In this document: positions 37,417-49,521 of the stretch, piece after piece | Position numbering within the stretch: position 1 is the first letter of the stretch | How the letters are laid out: each line of letters opens with the position of its first letter | Source of the DNA: Bordetella genomosp. 7 | GTDB taxonomy: Bacteria > Pseudomonadota > Gammaproteobacteria > Burkholderiales > Burkholderiaceae_B | DNA: 64,000 nt | Direction of reading: 5' to 3' | NCBI RefSeq assembly: GCF_002261265.1 | Contig: NZ_NEVK01000006.1 | Location: 434,001 to 498,000 of the forward strand | Notes under the pieces: generated by a model | Seen by the model: the letters and a program-made list of their open reading frames with translations, nothing else | Databases searched by the model: none | What the model was told of the DNA's origin: nothing | Program-made: the position numbers and the translations under genes

Positions 37417-38049
37417 CTACTTCAAATCGCGCGCGACCAGGAAGGTTTCGGAAGATTTATCCCGCGACGCCTTGGGCTTGCGCTCGACGACGCGCTTGAA
37501 GCGCTGCTTGTAGGCCTGCACGATCTGGGAGAACCCGCTGCCGTGGAAGGCTTTGACAATCAGCGCCCCGTCGGGCTTGAGGTGGTTGCAGGCAAACTCC
37601 AGGGCCAGTTCGCATACATGCTGGATACGAGCAGAATCCGCGACGCCCACGCCCGATAAGTTGGGGGCCATGTCCGAAATGACAAGGTCGACCGCCTGGT
37701 CGCCCACCAATTCTTGCAACTGTTGCAAAACCGCGTCATCGCGGAAGTCGCCCTGGATGAATTCCACCCCGGCCACCGGCTCCATGGGCAGCAGGTCCAG
37801 GGCGATGATGCGCCCATCCACCACGCCGCCGGGGCCGGCCAGGCGTTCGCGCGCCACTTGCGACCAGCTGCCTGGGGCCGAGCCCAGGTCGACCACGACA
37901 TCGCCGCGGCGCAGCAGTTTTTCGGTGTCGACGATCTCGATCAGCTTGAACGCGGCGCGGGCGCGATAGCCCTTCTGTTGCGCCATCTTCACATAGGGAT
38001 CGTTGATGTGCTGGTTGATCCAGTCTTTAGAGAATTTCTTTTTGGCCAT
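37417..38049 (-). CDS. rlmE: 23S rRNA 2'-O-methyltransferase (U2552), RlmE/FtsJ
   Basis: Methylates U2552 in the A-loop of 23S rRNA, a late 50S assembly step; 210 residues. The SAM-binding motif is [15 protein letters not shown]. The Lys-Asp-Lys-Glu catalytic set is represented by [20 protein letters not shown] and [11 protein letters not shown], with the Glu in the last conserved block. It commonly precedes ftsH; here 210 bases separate them. Its start lies only 18 bases from the divergent yhbY start, so each promoter must overlap the neighbour's coding start. Confidence 0.94.
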   Translation of the reverse strand: MAKKKFSKDWINQHINDPYVKMAQQKGYRARAAFKLIEIVDTEKLLRRGDVVVDLGSAPGSWSQVARERLAGPGGVVDGRIIALDLLPMEPVAGVEFIQGDFRDDAVLQQLQELVGDQAVDLVISDMAPNLSGVGVADSARIQHVCELALEFACNHLKPDGALIVKAFHGSGFSQIVQAYKQRFKRVVERKPKASRDKSSETFLVARDLK

Positions 38050-38067
38050 TACCGTACAATTCCGAGC

Positions 38068-38673
38068 ATGCCTATATTAGAACTCACCTCTCGCGAGCGC
38101 AGCGATTTGCGCTCGGCCGCCCATCCGTTGCGCCCGGTCGTCCTGATCGGCGACAACGGGCTGACCGACGCGGTCTTGAAAGAAATCGACCGCGCCCTGA
38201 CGTCACACGGGCTGATCAAGGTACGCGCCGGCGGCAACGACCGCGACGAGCGCGACGCCATGCTGGCGAATATCTGCGACACCCTGTCGTGCGCCCCGGT
38301 GCATCACCTGGGCAAAATCCTGATCCTGTTCCGCCCGTTGCCGGGCAACGTGGCCCCTCAGGCAGAAAGCACGCCGGCGCGCCGCAAGCCGTCCGAGCCA
38401 TACACGCCCAAGAAAATGGCCGCCGAAGGCAAGAGCCTGGCCAAGAAACCCCGCCCGGCCGCCGCGCGCAAGGCGGCAGCCGAGCCGGCCAAGCCTGCCC
38501 GGGTTGCCCTGAACCAGGCAGGCCGCCCCGAGCGTCCCAGCACCCGCAAAACCACGCCAGCGGCGCACGGCATCCCGCGACGCGCCGGCAGCGCCCTGAG
38601 CCTGCGCGCCGGTGCGCGCACCGGTCGGGCCGCCGCCACGGGGCGCCGGGCTGGCAAGACTACCAAAAGATAA
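38068..38673 (+). CDS. yhbY: YhbY-family (CRM domain) RNA-binding protein
   Basis: Ribosome-assembly protein that binds pre-50S particles. The CRM domain occupies residues 1-95: [27 protein letters not shown]-type loop ([13 protein letters not shown]) and [13 protein letters not shown] basic Ala/Lys/Arg/Pro tail of about 100 residues follows ([20 protein letters not shown] and similar), longer than in E. coli YhbY (about 97 residues) and probably disordered and RNA-binding. ATG is at 38068. TACAAT at 38055-38060 would place the transcript start at or next to the A of the start codon, a possible leaderless message. It is divergent from rlmE. Confidence 0.9.
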   Translation: MPILELTSRERSDLRSAAHPLRPVVLIGDNGLTDAVLKEIDRALTSHGLIKVRAGGNDRDERDAMLANICDTLSCAPVHHLGKILILFRPLPGNVAPQAESTPARRKPSEPYTPKKMAAEGKSLAKKPRPAAARKAAAEPAKPARVALNQAGRPERPSTRKTTPAAHGIPRRAGSALSLRAGARTGRAAATGRRAGKTTKR

Positions 38674-38697
38674 AAAAGCGTGGGCCAGGCTGCGCCG

Positions 38698-39060
38698 CTA
38701 GACCGCGGCAGCGGCAGCCATGACTTGCGCACTGCAACGGCCCATGCGCGGCCGTGCGGCGCCCGAAGCGCCAGACGCACACTGCCCCTGGCATGCGCCC
38801 ACCGGCCCATCCGGCACGGTGCGGCGCCCGGGGGCCACCATCGCCCGGCCATGCGCCAGGCGGTGAAGAATGATAAATACCGCGCCCCCCAGCCCGTACG
38901 AGACGAGCGCCCGGAACAGCAAGGCAACGACCCTGGCCGCATTGGCGGCTTGCATCGCGCAAGACAAGGCCGGCGCGCACAGCGCGCCGATGCTGCGCAG
39001 CGGACCGCACCGCAAGGCCGTGGTCGGGCGGACCAGGACAGGGGGCAGGCGTAGCGGCAT
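38698..39060 (-). CDS. Unassigned small protein downstream of greA
   Basis: Not recognised. This 120-residue frame starts with ATG 30 bases after the greA stop, in the same direction. It has one clear hydrophobic helix (about 52-66, VSYGLGGAVFIIL), several Cys residues and an Ala-rich end. Third codon positions are mostly G or C, as expected of real genes here, but other frames across this stretch are also open, so it could be noncoding. In related genomes, as I recall, a membrane protein of the DUF4149 type occupies this slot; the similarity here is not convincing. No gene other than this fits in 38674-39090. Confidence 0.4.
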   Translation of the reverse strand: MPLRLPPVLVRPTTALRCGPLRSIGALCAPALSCAMQAANAARVVALLFRALVSYGLGGAVFIILHRLAHGRAMVAPGRRTVPDGPVGACQGQCASGASGAARPRMGRCSAQVMAAAAAV

Positions 39061-39090
39061 CGTTGGTTCCCGGGGGGCGACGGCGTCGGT

Positions 39091-39567
39091 TCAGATGTAA
39101 CGGACGCCCAGGACTTCGTACTCGCGCACGCCGGACGGCGCCTTGACTTCGACGACGTCGCCCACGGATTTACCGATCAGGGCGCGAGCCACCGGGCTGG
39201 AGACCGAGATCAGGTTCGACTTGATGTCGGCTTCGACGTCGCCCACGATCTGGTATGACAGGCGGTCGCCCGAATCCAGGTCTTCGATTTCGACCGTGGC
39301 ACCGAACACGGCGCGGCCTTCGGCATCCAGGGAAGCCGGATCGATGATGTGCGCGTTGGAAAGCGTGCCCTCGAGCTCGGCAATGCGCCCCTCGATGAAG
39401 CCCTGGCGTTCGCGGGCGGCATCGTATTCGGCGTTTTCCGACAGATCGCCCTGGGCACGAGCCTCGGCGATGGCGTTGATCACTGCGGGACGCTCGACGG
39501 TTTTCAGCCGATGCAATTCGGCTTGCAAGCGCTCGGCCCCACGCGCGGTCAAAGGAATGGCAGACAT
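39091..39567 (-). CDS. greA: Transcript cleavage factor GreA
   Basis: Rescues backtracked RNA polymerase by stimulating transcript cleavage; 158 residues. The N-terminal coiled coil (about 10-75) ends in the acidic tip motif [16 protein letters not shown], with the Asp/Glu that reach the active site. The C-terminal FKBP-like domain contains [20 protein letters not shown] and [23 protein letters not shown] 39565-39567 is chosen by the family start [15 protein letters not shown]. Its leader contains a terminator-like hairpin (39576-39613). In many relatives greA directly follows carB; here a permease and a dehydrogenase lie between. Confidence 0.95.
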   Translation of the reverse strand: MSAIPLTARGAERLQAELHRLKTVERPAVINAIAEARAQGDLSENAEYDAARERQGFIEGRIAELEGTLSNAHIIDPASLDAEGRAVFGATVEIEDLDSGDRLSYQIVGDVEADIKSNLISVSSPVARALIGKSVGDVVEVKAPSGVREYEVLGVRYI

Positions 39568-39575
39568 GTCGTTTC

Positions 39576-39613
39576 CCAAACAAAAAGTAGAAAACGCCCC
39601 GAATGGAGCGTTT
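39576..39613 (-). promoter_or_regulatory. Attenuator-like hairpin in the greA leader
   Basis: On the minus strand AAACGCTCC (39605-39613) pairs with GGGGCGTTT (39592-39600), one wobble, around ATTC. A T-rich run (TCTACTTTTTGTTT, 39578-39591) follows, and the greA start codon is about 10 bases beyond. It looks like an intrinsic terminator placed inside the greA leader, the arrangement that gives the GraL small RNAs and feedback control in E. coli. The rest of 39614-39776 holds no gene and should contain the greA promoter. Confidence 0.65.
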
Positions 39614-39776
39614 CGGTAAAAGGTCGCAGTTGTGATGCTTGCGCTGCCCGGATGGGGGCAAGCCGGTGTTACGTGCTTAGGGTCGAACAGGCGGGAACGA
39701 AGCCGGACCCGATATCCGTGGTTCCCGACCATCCGCTCTGATCGGCCTGTGCCCGTGCACCGGCAAGGCTGCGACC

Positions 39777-39810
39777 AAAACAAAACCCCGGCTCGGGTCA
39801 GAACCGGGGC
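39777..39810 (-). terminator. Intrinsic terminator after the pyrimidine permease gene
   Basis: On the minus strand CCCCGG (39804-39809) and CCGGGG (39786-39791) form the stem and are followed by TTTTGTTTTGG (39775-39785). It separates the permease transcript from greA. The 120 bases between it and the permease stop contain nothing else recognised. Confidence 0.75.
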
Positions 39811-39931
39811 AAACAAGCTTCATTGTGGTCAAAATTCGCAGGAATTGCAAGCCATCCGGAAAACGCCACGTTGATCGCAGTTAAATGCAGTACGGCGCAA
39901 GTTGGCAGCGCCGTCGTTTTCGGATTGGCTT

Positions 39932-41254
39932 TCAGATGACCCGGCGGCCACTACGCTGCAGCAGGGCGTACAGGATAATGGCGCCGAAGGTGGCCGTGCC
40001 GATGCCGGCCAGCATGAAGTCGCCCAGCTTGAGCGTGAAATCGCCCGCGCCCAGCACCAGCGTGACGGCGGCAACAATAAGGTTGCGGTTGTCGCTGAAG
40101 TCCACCTGGTTGACCACCCAGATGCGCGCGCCGGCCACGGCGATAAGACCGAACACCACCACCGACATGCCGCCCAGCACGGGGCCGGGTATCGTCTGGA
40201 TCAGGGCGCCGAACTTGGGCGAGAACCCCAGCACAATGGCGATGAGCGCCGCCACCACGAAGACCAGCGTGGAGTAGATGCGCGTGACGGCCATGACGCC
40301 GATGTTCTCGGCATAGGTGGTGACGCCGGTGCCGCCCACGGCGCCGGACACCATGGTGGCCACCCCGTCGCCCACGAAGGCGCGGCCCAGGTAGCGGTCG
40401 AGGTTCTGGCCGGTCATGGCGCTGACCGCGCGGATGTGCCCAAGGTTCTCGGCCACCAGGATGACGGCCACCGGCACGATCAGGCCCATGGCATCGAGCC
40501 GGAACTCGGGGGCAGTGAACTGCGGCAGGCCCACCCAGGGCGCTGCGGCCACGGCCGAGAAATCGATCGGCTTGCCGAGCCCCAGGCCGTTGGCGCAGAT
40601 GGCATAGATGACGCAGGCCAGCAACAGGCCCACCAGAATGAGCAGGCGCTGCACCGTGCCGCGCGTGTAGACGGCCACGCCGCCCACGCACAGGATGGTG
40701 ACGATGGCCATGGTGGCGTCGAAGGTGGACCCGCCCATGGCGCCCTTGGCCGCAATGGGCGCCAGGTTCAGGCCGATGACGGCGACCACGGCGCCGGTGA
40801 CCACCGGCGGCATCAGGGCTTCGATCCAGTCGGCGCCGCCGCCGGACCGCGAGTTGGCGATCCAGACCAGCACGCCGATAAGGGTATAGGCCAGGCCGCA
40901 GGCAATGATGGCGCCCAGCGCGACGCCCATGTTCAGGTTGGGGCCGGAGCCGGCATACCCTGTAACGGCCACGACCCCGCCGATGAAGGCGAAACTCGAC
41001 CCCAGGTAGCTGGGCACGCGGCCGCCGACGAACAGAAAGAAAATCAGCGTGCCGATGCCGGACATCAGGATGGCGACGTTGGGATCGAAGCCCATGATGA
41101 GGGGCGCCAGGACGGTGGAGCCGAACATGGCCACGACGTGCTGTGCGCCCATGGCGATGCTCTTGGGCCCCGACAGGCGTTCGTCGGGCGCGATGATGGC
41201 GCCGGGTGTCGAATCGTCGACCAGCTTCCAGCGCGGGAAATAGGAGTTGGGCAT
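39932..41254 (-). CDS. rutG: RutG-type pyrimidine permease (NCS2 family)
   Basis: Proton-coupled nucleobase importer with 14 predicted helices, 440 residues. It is very close to E. coli RutG across its length: GFDPNVAILMSGIGTLIFF, VAVTGYAGSGPNLNMGVALG, the substrate-site helix VILVAENLGHIRAVSAMTG, GGTGVTTYAENIGVMAVTR and VFGLIAVAGARIWV. UraA-type uracil transport is also possible. No rut catabolic genes are present; it is isolated in a transcript that ends at 39777-39810, but lies near carAB, so salvage of uracil or a related base is the likely job. Confidence 0.87.
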   Translation of the reverse strand: MPNSYFPRWKLVDDSTPGAIIAPDERLSGPKSIAMGAQHVVAMFGSTVLAPLIMGFDPNVAILMSGIGTLIFFLFVGGRVPSYLGSSFAFIGGVVAVTGYAGSGPNLNMGVALGAIIACGLAYTLIGVLVWIANSRSGGGADWIEALMPPVVTGAVVAVIGLNLAPIAAKGAMGGSTFDATMAIVTILCVGGVAVYTRGTVQRLLILVGLLLACVIYAICANGLGLGKPIDFSAVAAAPWVGLPQFTAPEFRLDAMGLIVPVAVILVAENLGHIRAVSAMTGQNLDRYLGRAFVGDGVATMVSGAVGGTGVTTYAENIGVMAVTRIYSTLVFVVAALIAIVLGFSPKFGALIQTIPGPVLGGMSVVVFGLIAVAGARIWVVNQVDFSDNRNLIVAAVTLVLGAGDFTLKLGDFMLAGIGTATFGAIILYALLQRSGRRVI

Positions 41255-41436
41255 AGGATCTCTTGTGTATCCAGGAATGATTGATGGGCGGGGCGAAGTG
41301 TAGGGGGCGGCGAGGCTGGCCGCAATACGGTGATGCCCGGGCGGGTTGAACAGGTGGGCGCGTGCGGGAAATCAAGCTGCCGTTTTACTAGCGGTATATG
41401 CGGTAGTCGGGCGGTTGCTGGTTCTTGAGCGCCTCT

Positions 41437-41554
41437 GTCCGAGGGGCAAGCCGGGGGCGTCCAAGTCGTTCGGCTCGGGTGCATACAGGCACCCTCGGCC
41501 TGCTTCGCAGGCTGCCCTCTCTTCAAATGGCCGCCCCCGGCTAGCCCCTCGGAC
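41437..41554. repeat. Structured inverted repeat with two internal hairpins
   Basis: Arms 41437-41459 and 41532-41554 are complementary over 23 bases with one mismatch. Inside are two further perfect hairpins: 41477-41494 (GGGTGC stem, 6-base loop) and 41498-41512 (GCCTGC stem, TTC loop), giving a three-way junction in RNA or single-stranded DNA. No frame in it looks coding. It sits in the 371-base gap between the permease and dehydrogenase genes; the rest of that gap (41255-41436, 41555-41625) shows nothing else. It may be a dispersed repeat, a terminator or an RNA. Confidence 0.75.
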
Positions 41555-41625
41555 AAAGGCTCGCCGCAGTTCGGCTGCCGCCATGTCCGGCCAGGATCAG
41601 TCCAGACCGGGAACGGACCAGGCAA

Positions 41626-42384
41626 TTACCGCCGCGGCTTGCGGGGAGCGTTGCGCGCGGCGCGGTCGTAGACCGCGTTGGGCAGCAGCCGCATCAGGCG
41701 CGCCACGACCCCCATTTGCCACGGAATCACGGTATACGAAACGCCGCGTTCGATGGCTGTCCGGGCGCGAGCGGCGAACTTGTCAGCGTCCATCAGGAAA
41801 GGCATGGAATACGGGTTCTGCGCCGTCATTGCCGTCTTGATATAGCCCGGCGCGATCGTCACCACCTTGACTCCGGCGCCGGCCAGTTCCACGCGCAGAC
41901 TTTCGCAGTAGGTGGCCACCGCCGACTTGGACGCGCTGTAGGCGCCCGCACCGGGCAGGCCGCGGACCCCGGCTACGCTGGCGATGCCCACCAGGCGCCC
42001 TGCTCCCGCCCGCCGCATGGGCTCGACGAAAGGCTCGAACGTGGCAACCGTGGCCAACAGATTGGTGTCGACGATGGCCTTGAACACGTCGAAGTCTTCG
42101 GCGTGCTCGGTAAGTGTGCCCGCGCTGATGCCGGCGCTGGCGATGACCACGTCTACCCTGCCCTGGCTACGGGCCAGGAAATCCGCGGCGGCGGCATGCA
42201 GGGCGGCGCGGTCTCGCACATCCAGCGCATAGCAATGGTGCTGCCCCGGCAAGGAGGCGGCCAGCTGGCCCAGCAATTCACCGCGGCGCGCCACCAGGCC
42301 CAGCCGCGCGCCGGCGTGGGCGTAGCGTTCGGCCAGGGCGCGGCCCAGGCCGCTGGAAGCACCGGTAATAAAAACAGAGGTCAT
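41626..42384 (-). CDS. Short-chain dehydrogenase/reductase (SDR)
   Basis: NAD(P)-dependent oxidoreductase of 252 residues with a Rossmann fold. The cofactor loop is FITGASSGLGRALAERYA (about 5-22), the structural motif is VIASAGISAG, and the catalytic Ser...Tyr-x-x-x-Lys is in GIASVAGVRGLPGAGAYSASK. A C-terminal extension with a hydrophobic helix (VIPWQMGVVARLMRLLP) is common in the SDR subgroup acting on hydrophobic substrates. ATG 42382-42384 is chosen at the fold start. It is separated from carB by a terminator and from the permease by the inverted repeat. The substrate is unknown. Confidence 0.87.
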   Translation of the reverse strand: MTSVFITGASSGLGRALAERYAHAGARLGLVARRGELLGQLAASLPGQHHCYALDVRDRAALHAAAADFLARSQGRVDVVIASAGISAGTLTEHAEDFDVFKAIVDTNLLATVATFEPFVEPMRRAGAGRLVGIASVAGVRGLPGAGAYSASKSAVATYCESLRVELAGAGVKVVTIAPGYIKTAMTAQNPYSMPFLMDADKFAARARTAIERGVSYTVIPWQMGVVARLMRLLPNAVYDRAARNAPRKPRR

Positions 42385-42476
42385 GGCAGCAGGTAGCGGC
42401 GCGGCGTATGCGGGACTTGCATGATAGGGACTCGGGTGGCGCGCGTCTACGCGATCGGCAAGGTGGCCGGCCATGA

Positions 42477-42500
42477 AAACGGGCCCCGAAGGGCCCGTTT
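42477..42500 (-). terminator. Intrinsic terminator of carAB
   Basis: AAACGGGCCC and GGGCCCGTTT form a perfect 10-base-pair stem with a 4-base loop, followed on the minus strand by TTTTC. It begins 27 bases after the carB stop. Confidence 0.85.
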
Positions 42501-42527
42501 ACGGCAAGCGCCAGGCAGGCGGGATGC

Positions 42528-45770
<3,243 letters not shown>

Positions 45771-45780
45771 GGTGCGATGA

Positions 45781-46935
45781 TTATTTCTGGCCGGCCATCA
45801 GGCTGATGAATTTGTCGAACAGCACGATGATGTCGTGCGGGCCCGGGCTGGCCTCGGGGTGGCCCTGGAAGCAGAAGGCGGGGCGGTCGGTGAGCTCGAA
45901 GCCCTGCAGCGTGCCGTCGAACAGCGACACGTGCGTGACCCGCGCGTTGGCGGGAAGGCTGGCGGCATCGACCTCGAAACTGTGGTTCTGGCTGGTGATG
46001 AACACGCGCCGGGACTGCACGTCTTGCACCGGATGATTGGCCCCGTGGTGGCCGGTTTTCATCTTGACGGTCTTGCCGCCGATGGCCAGCCCCAGGATCT
46101 GGTGACCCAGGCAGATACCGAACACGGGAAGCTTGCGTTCGAGGAACACGCGCGTGGCCGCGATGGCGTAGTCGCAAGGCTGCGGGTCGCCCGGGCCGTT
46201 GGCCAGGAATACGCCGTCGGGATTGAGCTTGAGCACTTCTTCGGCGGGCGTCTGGGCCGGCACCAGCGTGATGCGGCAGCCACGGTCGGCCATCAGGCGC
46301 AGGATGTTGTACTTGACGCCGAAGTCGTAGGCCACGACGTGAAAGCGGTCTTGCGAGGGCTGGCCATAGCCCTGCCCCAGTTGCCAGGTGCCTTCCGTCC
46401 AGTTTTGCTGCGACTTGACGGACACCACCTTGGCCAGGTCGACGCCGGACATGCCGGCGTAGCCGCGCGCCAGCTCGACGGCGCGGTCGGCGTCATCGCC
46501 CGTGAGGATGCAGGCGCCCTGCGCACCCGTCTCGCGCAGGATGCGGGTAAGCTTGCGGGTGTCGACGTCGGAGATGGCCACCACGCCCTGGGCTGCCAGG
46601 TATTCGGGCAACGACTGACGGGCGCGGAAGTTCGAAACGCGCGCGGGGCAGTCGCGCACCACCAGGCCGGAGGCCAGCACGCGCGACGTTTCGACGTCTT
46701 CGGGATTGACGCCAGTGTTGCCGATATGCGGGTAAGTAAGCGTTACGATCTGGCCGTTGTAGCTGGGATCGGTCAGAATTTCCTGGTAGCCGGTCATGGC
46801 CGTGTTGAACACTACCTCGGCGACCGTGTGCCCCGGCGCACCGATGGACACTCCCCGGAAAATGGTACCGTCCGCCAGAGCCAGAATTGCTGGAGGGAAG
46901 CGGTTGGCTCCCTCGGAAAGAAGTTGCGGCAGCAC
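45781..46935 (-). CDS. carA: Carbamoyl-phosphate synthase small chain (glutaminase)
   Basis: Releases ammonia from glutamine for CarB; 384 residues. The N-terminal domain opens [20 protein letters not shown]. The class-I glutamine amidotransferase triad is Cys in [14 protein letters not shown] and His/Glu in [15 protein letters not shown]. The start is most likely GTG at 46933-46935 (GTG CTG CCG); there is no in-frame ATG before the conserved start. It is first in carAB. A perfect TATAAT lies 39 bases upstream. Confidence 0.95.
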   Translation of the reverse strand: MLPQLLSEGANRFPPAILALADGTIFRGVSIGAPGHTVAEVVFNTAMTGYQEILTDPSYNGQIVTLTYPHIGNTGVNPEDVETSRVLASGLVVRDCPARVSNFRARQSLPEYLAAQGVVAISDVDTRKLTRILRETGAQGACILTGDDADRAVELARGYAGMSGVDLAKVVSVKSQQNWTEGTWQLGQGYGQPSQDRFHVVAYDFGVKYNILRLMADRGCRITLVPAQTPAEEVLKLNPDGVFLANGPGDPQPCDYAIAATRVFLERKLPVFGICLGHQILGLAIGGKTVKMKTGHHGANHPVQDVQSRRVFITSQNHSFEVDAASLPANARVTHVSLFDGTLQGFELTDRPAFCFQGHPEASPGPHDIIVLFDKFISLMAGQK

Positions 46936-46974
46936 AGTAAACCCCGGTTTCAGAATCGATAATTAAACCTTGGA

Positions 46975-46980
46975 ATTATA
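46975..46980 (-). promoter_or_regulatory. Probable -10 hexamer of carAB
   Basis: Consensus TATAAT on the minus strand, 39 bases before the carA GTG. The -35 position is C/G-rich (CCGGGG at 17-base spacing) and not recognisable, so the promoter may need an activator. No PyrR-type leader or ARG box was recognised in 46936-47108. Confidence 0.5.
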
Positions 46981-47108
46981 CTCTGTAAGGCCGTTTTCCC
47001 CGGGGAACCGCGCCGAATAAGGCTGAGCGCCGAGGTTTCATGGCCGCGACCCGGGGGTTTGTAGTGATACCCTAGCCCTGTCGCCAACCCTTGCCGTTTT
47101 TGCAGCCC

Positions 47109-48062
47109 ATGTCCAGCCAGCTTGAAGCCCTGCGTCGCCATACCACCGTTGTTGCCGATACCGGCGATTTCGAAGTGATGCGCGCGCTGCGCCCCACCGA
47201 CGCGACCACGAACCCCTCGCTGATCCTGAAGGCCGTGCAGAAAGACGCCTACCGGCCCCTGCTCGAGCAAGTGGTGCGCGACCACCGCGGCGCGCCCCTG
47301 CCCGAACTGACGGACCGCCTGCTGGTGGCGTTCGGGCGCGAGATCCTGGGCATTGTGCCGGGCCGGGTGTCCACCGAGGTGGATGCGCGCCTGTCGTTCG
47401 ATACGCGCGCCACGATCGAGCGCGGCCGCGGGCTGATCGCCCTGTACGAAGCCGCGGGAATACCCCGCGAACGCGTGCTGATCAAGGTGGCGTCAACGTG
47501 GGAAGGCATCCAGGCGGCGCGGATCCTGCAGGCCGACGGCATCCGCTGCAACCTGACGCTGCTGTTCTCGCTGCCGCAGGCGGTGGCATGCGCCGACGCC
47601 GGCGTGCAGCTGATCTCGCCCTTTGTCGGCCGGATCTACGACTGGTACAAGAAGGCGGCCGGAGCCGATTGGATCGAGGCCGACCACGCCGGCCCCAATG
47701 ACCCCGGCGTGCGCTCGGTGACCGAGATCTTCCACTATTACAAGCGCCACGGCATCACCACCGAAATCATGGGCGCGAGCTTTCGCAATGCCGGGCAGAT
47801 CCGGGCGCTGGCCGGCTGCGACCTGCTGACCATCAGCCCCGAACTGCTGGCCGAACTGGACAGCACGCCGGGCGACGTGCCTGCCAGCCTGGCGCGCCGC
47901 GACGACCTCGACGTGCCCGCGCGCCGCACCGCCGATGAAGTGTGGTTCCGCACCGAGCTCAACGCCAATGCCATGGCCACCGAAAAACTGGCCGAAGGCA
48001 TCCGGCTGTTTTCCGCCGACGCGCTGAAGCTGGACGCCATGCTGGGCGGCCCCGCGGCCTGA
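47109..48062 (+). CDS. tal: Transaldolase
   Basis: Transfers dihydroxyacetone between sugar phosphates in the non-oxidative pentose phosphate pathway; 317 residues, the TalB-like length. The first signature is [16 protein letters not shown]. The Schiff-base lysine is in [18 protein letters not shown], with [16 protein letters not shown] next, and the C-terminal segment includes [21 protein letters not shown] 47109 ([10 protein letters not shown]) is used. It is divergent from carA and convergent with the CMD-family gene, with a GC hairpin between them. Confidence 0.95.
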   Translation: MSSQLEALRRHTTVVADTGDFEVMRALRPTDATTNPSLILKAVQKDAYRPLLEQVVRDHRGAPLPELTDRLLVAFGREILGIVPGRVSTEVDARLSFDTRATIERGRGLIALYEAAGIPRERVLIKVASTWEGIQAARILQADGIRCNLTLLFSLPQAVACADAGVQLISPFVGRIYDWYKKAAGADWIEADHAGPNDPGVRSVTEIFHYYKRHGITTEIMGASFRNAGQIRALAGCDLLTISPELLAELDSTPGDVPASLARRDDLDVPARRTADEVWFRTELNANAMATEKLAEGIRLFSADALKLDAMLGGPAA

Positions 48063-48072
48063 GCGTACCGGA

Positions 48073-48097
48073 CGCCCGGCCGGCACGGGGCCGGGCG
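48073..48097. terminator. GC hairpin between convergent tal and CMD-family gene
   Basis: CGCCCGGCC (48073-48081) pairs perfectly with GGCCGGGCG (48089-48097) around a 7-base loop. It lacks a T tract and is symmetrical, so it may serve both strands. Confidence 0.5.
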
Positions 48098-48106
48098 CGG
48101 GGCGCG

Positions 48107-48634
48107 TCAGCGCTCGTCGTGCGAATGCACCTGCAGCGCTTCCAGGAAGCGCGAAACCATGTTGTAAGCGGCCACGGTGGCGGTCAGTTCGACCATCAGC
48201 TTGTCGGAGCCCATGGCCTGGCGGGCGGCGTCGAAGACCGGCTGGGGGACCTGCACGTGCCGTGTCATGGCGTCGGTGTAGGCCAGCACCGCGCGCTCGC
48301 GCTCGCTGAACAGATCCGAGGCTTCCCACTGCGGCAACGCATCGAGCTGAGCCTGGGTGACGCCTTCTTGCAGGGCGATGGGCGCATGCTGGTCGGCCTC
48401 GTACGGCGCGCCGTTGATGGCGGCCACGCGCATGATCACGAGTTCGCGCAGGTCGCCGGGCAGCGTGCTGAGCTGGCGGATGGACGTCAGGTAGTTCAGC
48501 CAGCCGCCCGCCACGGCCGGGCTGTGCAGCAGCATCTGGTACAGGTGCAGCACGCTGCCGCGCTCGGCGACGATGCGCTCGACCAGGGGCTTGGCTTCGG
48601 GATGGTTCAAATCGGCATAAGGCAGGCGCGCCAT
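48107..48634 (-). CDS. Carboxymuconolactone decarboxylase-fold protein
   Basis: 175-residue protein with the all-helical CMD/AhpD-like fold. The core is LPGDLRELVIMRVAAINGAPYEADQHAPIAL (given in two pieces: LPGDLRELVIMRVAAI and NGAPYEADQHAPIAL, about 60-90). The Cys-x-x-Cys of AhpD peroxidases is absent; the Tyr-Glu-x-x-x-His pattern instead matches the decarboxylase/lactonase-like branch. It is the last gene of the CoA-transferase/ABC operon, 47 bases after the permease. A catabolic decarboxylase or lactone-handling role is plausible but unproven. Confidence 0.8.
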   Translation of the reverse strand: MARLPYADLNHPEAKPLVERIVAERGSVLHLYQMLLHSPAVAGGWLNYLTSIRQLSTLPGDLRELVIMRVAAINGAPYEADQHAPIALQEGVTQAQLDALPQWEASDLFSERERAVLAYTDAMTRHVQVPQPVFDAARQAMGSDKLMVELTATVAAYNMVSRFLEALQVHSHDER

Positions 48635-48681
48635 GCGAGGGACTCCGGAATAAAGCGCGGCCCGGTCGGGCCGCGCGGGGT

Positions 48682-49470
48682 TCAGATTTTTTCAGTTTCG
48701 CCCGATTTGGGCTGCCATTTCATCAATCGTTTTTCGCCCAGGCCGACGAGGTAGTCCAGCACCAGGGCAAATGCCGTCAGCACCACGATGCCGGCAAACA
48801 CCGTATTGACGTCGAAGGTGCCCTCGGCCTGCAGGATCAGGTAGCCGACGCCGCTGGCCGACCCCAGGTATTCGCCCACCACGGCGCCCACGAATGCCAG
48901 GCCCACGGAAGTGTGCAGGCTGGAAAACACCCAGCTGGTGGCCGAGGGCAGGTACACGTGGCGCAGCAATTGCCGCCGCCCCGCGCCCAGCATGCGCGCA
49001 TTGTCGAGCAATGTGGGGCTGACTTCGCGCACCCCCTGGTAAACGTTGAAGAAAACGATGAAGAACACCAGCGTGACGGCCAGGGCCACCTTGGACCAGA
49101 TGCCCAGCCCGAACCACATGCCGAAGATCGGCGCGAGAATCACGCGCGGCATGGAATTGGCCGCCTTGATGTAGGGGTCGAGAATGGCGCTGGCGGTGGT
49201 CGACAGCCCCAGCCACAGGCCAAAACCCAGTCCGGCGATGGTGCCGATGAAAAACGCCAGCACGGTCTCCGAGAGGGTCACCCAGAGGTGGCGGTAGATA
49301 TCGCCGTTGGTGACGAACCACGCCCAGATGCGGCCCCAGACTTCGAGCGGCTGACCGAAGAAGAAGGCGATTTTCGGGTCCAGGGTGACCACATGCCAGA
49401 TGACCAGGATGACCACCAGCAACAGTACCTGCCAGAATCGCAGGCTGGCCGAACCAGTTTTGATCTTCAT
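48682..49470 (-). CDS. ABC transporter permease, SsuC/TauC type
   Basis: Inner-membrane subunit of 262 residues with about six helices. The ATPase-contact loop typical of NitT/TauT permeases is TLLDNARMLGAGRRQLLRHV (about 152-171). The helix ANSMPRVILAPIFGMWFGLG and GEYLGSASGVGYLILQA are also family marks. It works with the ATPase and receptor just upstream. Substrates of this family include nitrate, sulfonates, thiamine precursors and aromatic acids; the neighbours point to an organic acid. Confidence 0.9.
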   Translation of the reverse strand: MKIKTGSASLRFWQVLLLVVILVIWHVVTLDPKIAFFFGQPLEVWGRIWAWFVTNGDIYRHLWVTLSETVLAFFIGTIAGLGFGLWLGLSTTASAILDPYIKAANSMPRVILAPIFGMWFGLGIWSKVALAVTLVFFIVFFNVYQGVREVSPTLLDNARMLGAGRRQLLRHVYLPSATSWVFSSLHTSVGLAFVGAVVGEYLGSASGVGYLILQAEGTFDVNTVFAGIVVLTAFALVLDYLVGLGEKRLMKWQPKSGETEKI

Positions 49471-49521
49471 ATCTGTATTCCATTGCGGCGCGCCCGACCC
49501 CGGGCACGCGTCACCGCCACA

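Noticed and set aside
39902-41284. A 460-codon plus-strand frame opposite the RutG-type permease
   Set aside because: It is dominated by Gly, His, Asp and Gln, the reverse complement of hydrophobic helices; not a plausible protein.
46936-47108. Pyrimidine- or arginine-responsive leader upstream of carA
   Set aside because: No leader peptide, PyrR-binding loop or ARG box pattern could be recognised.
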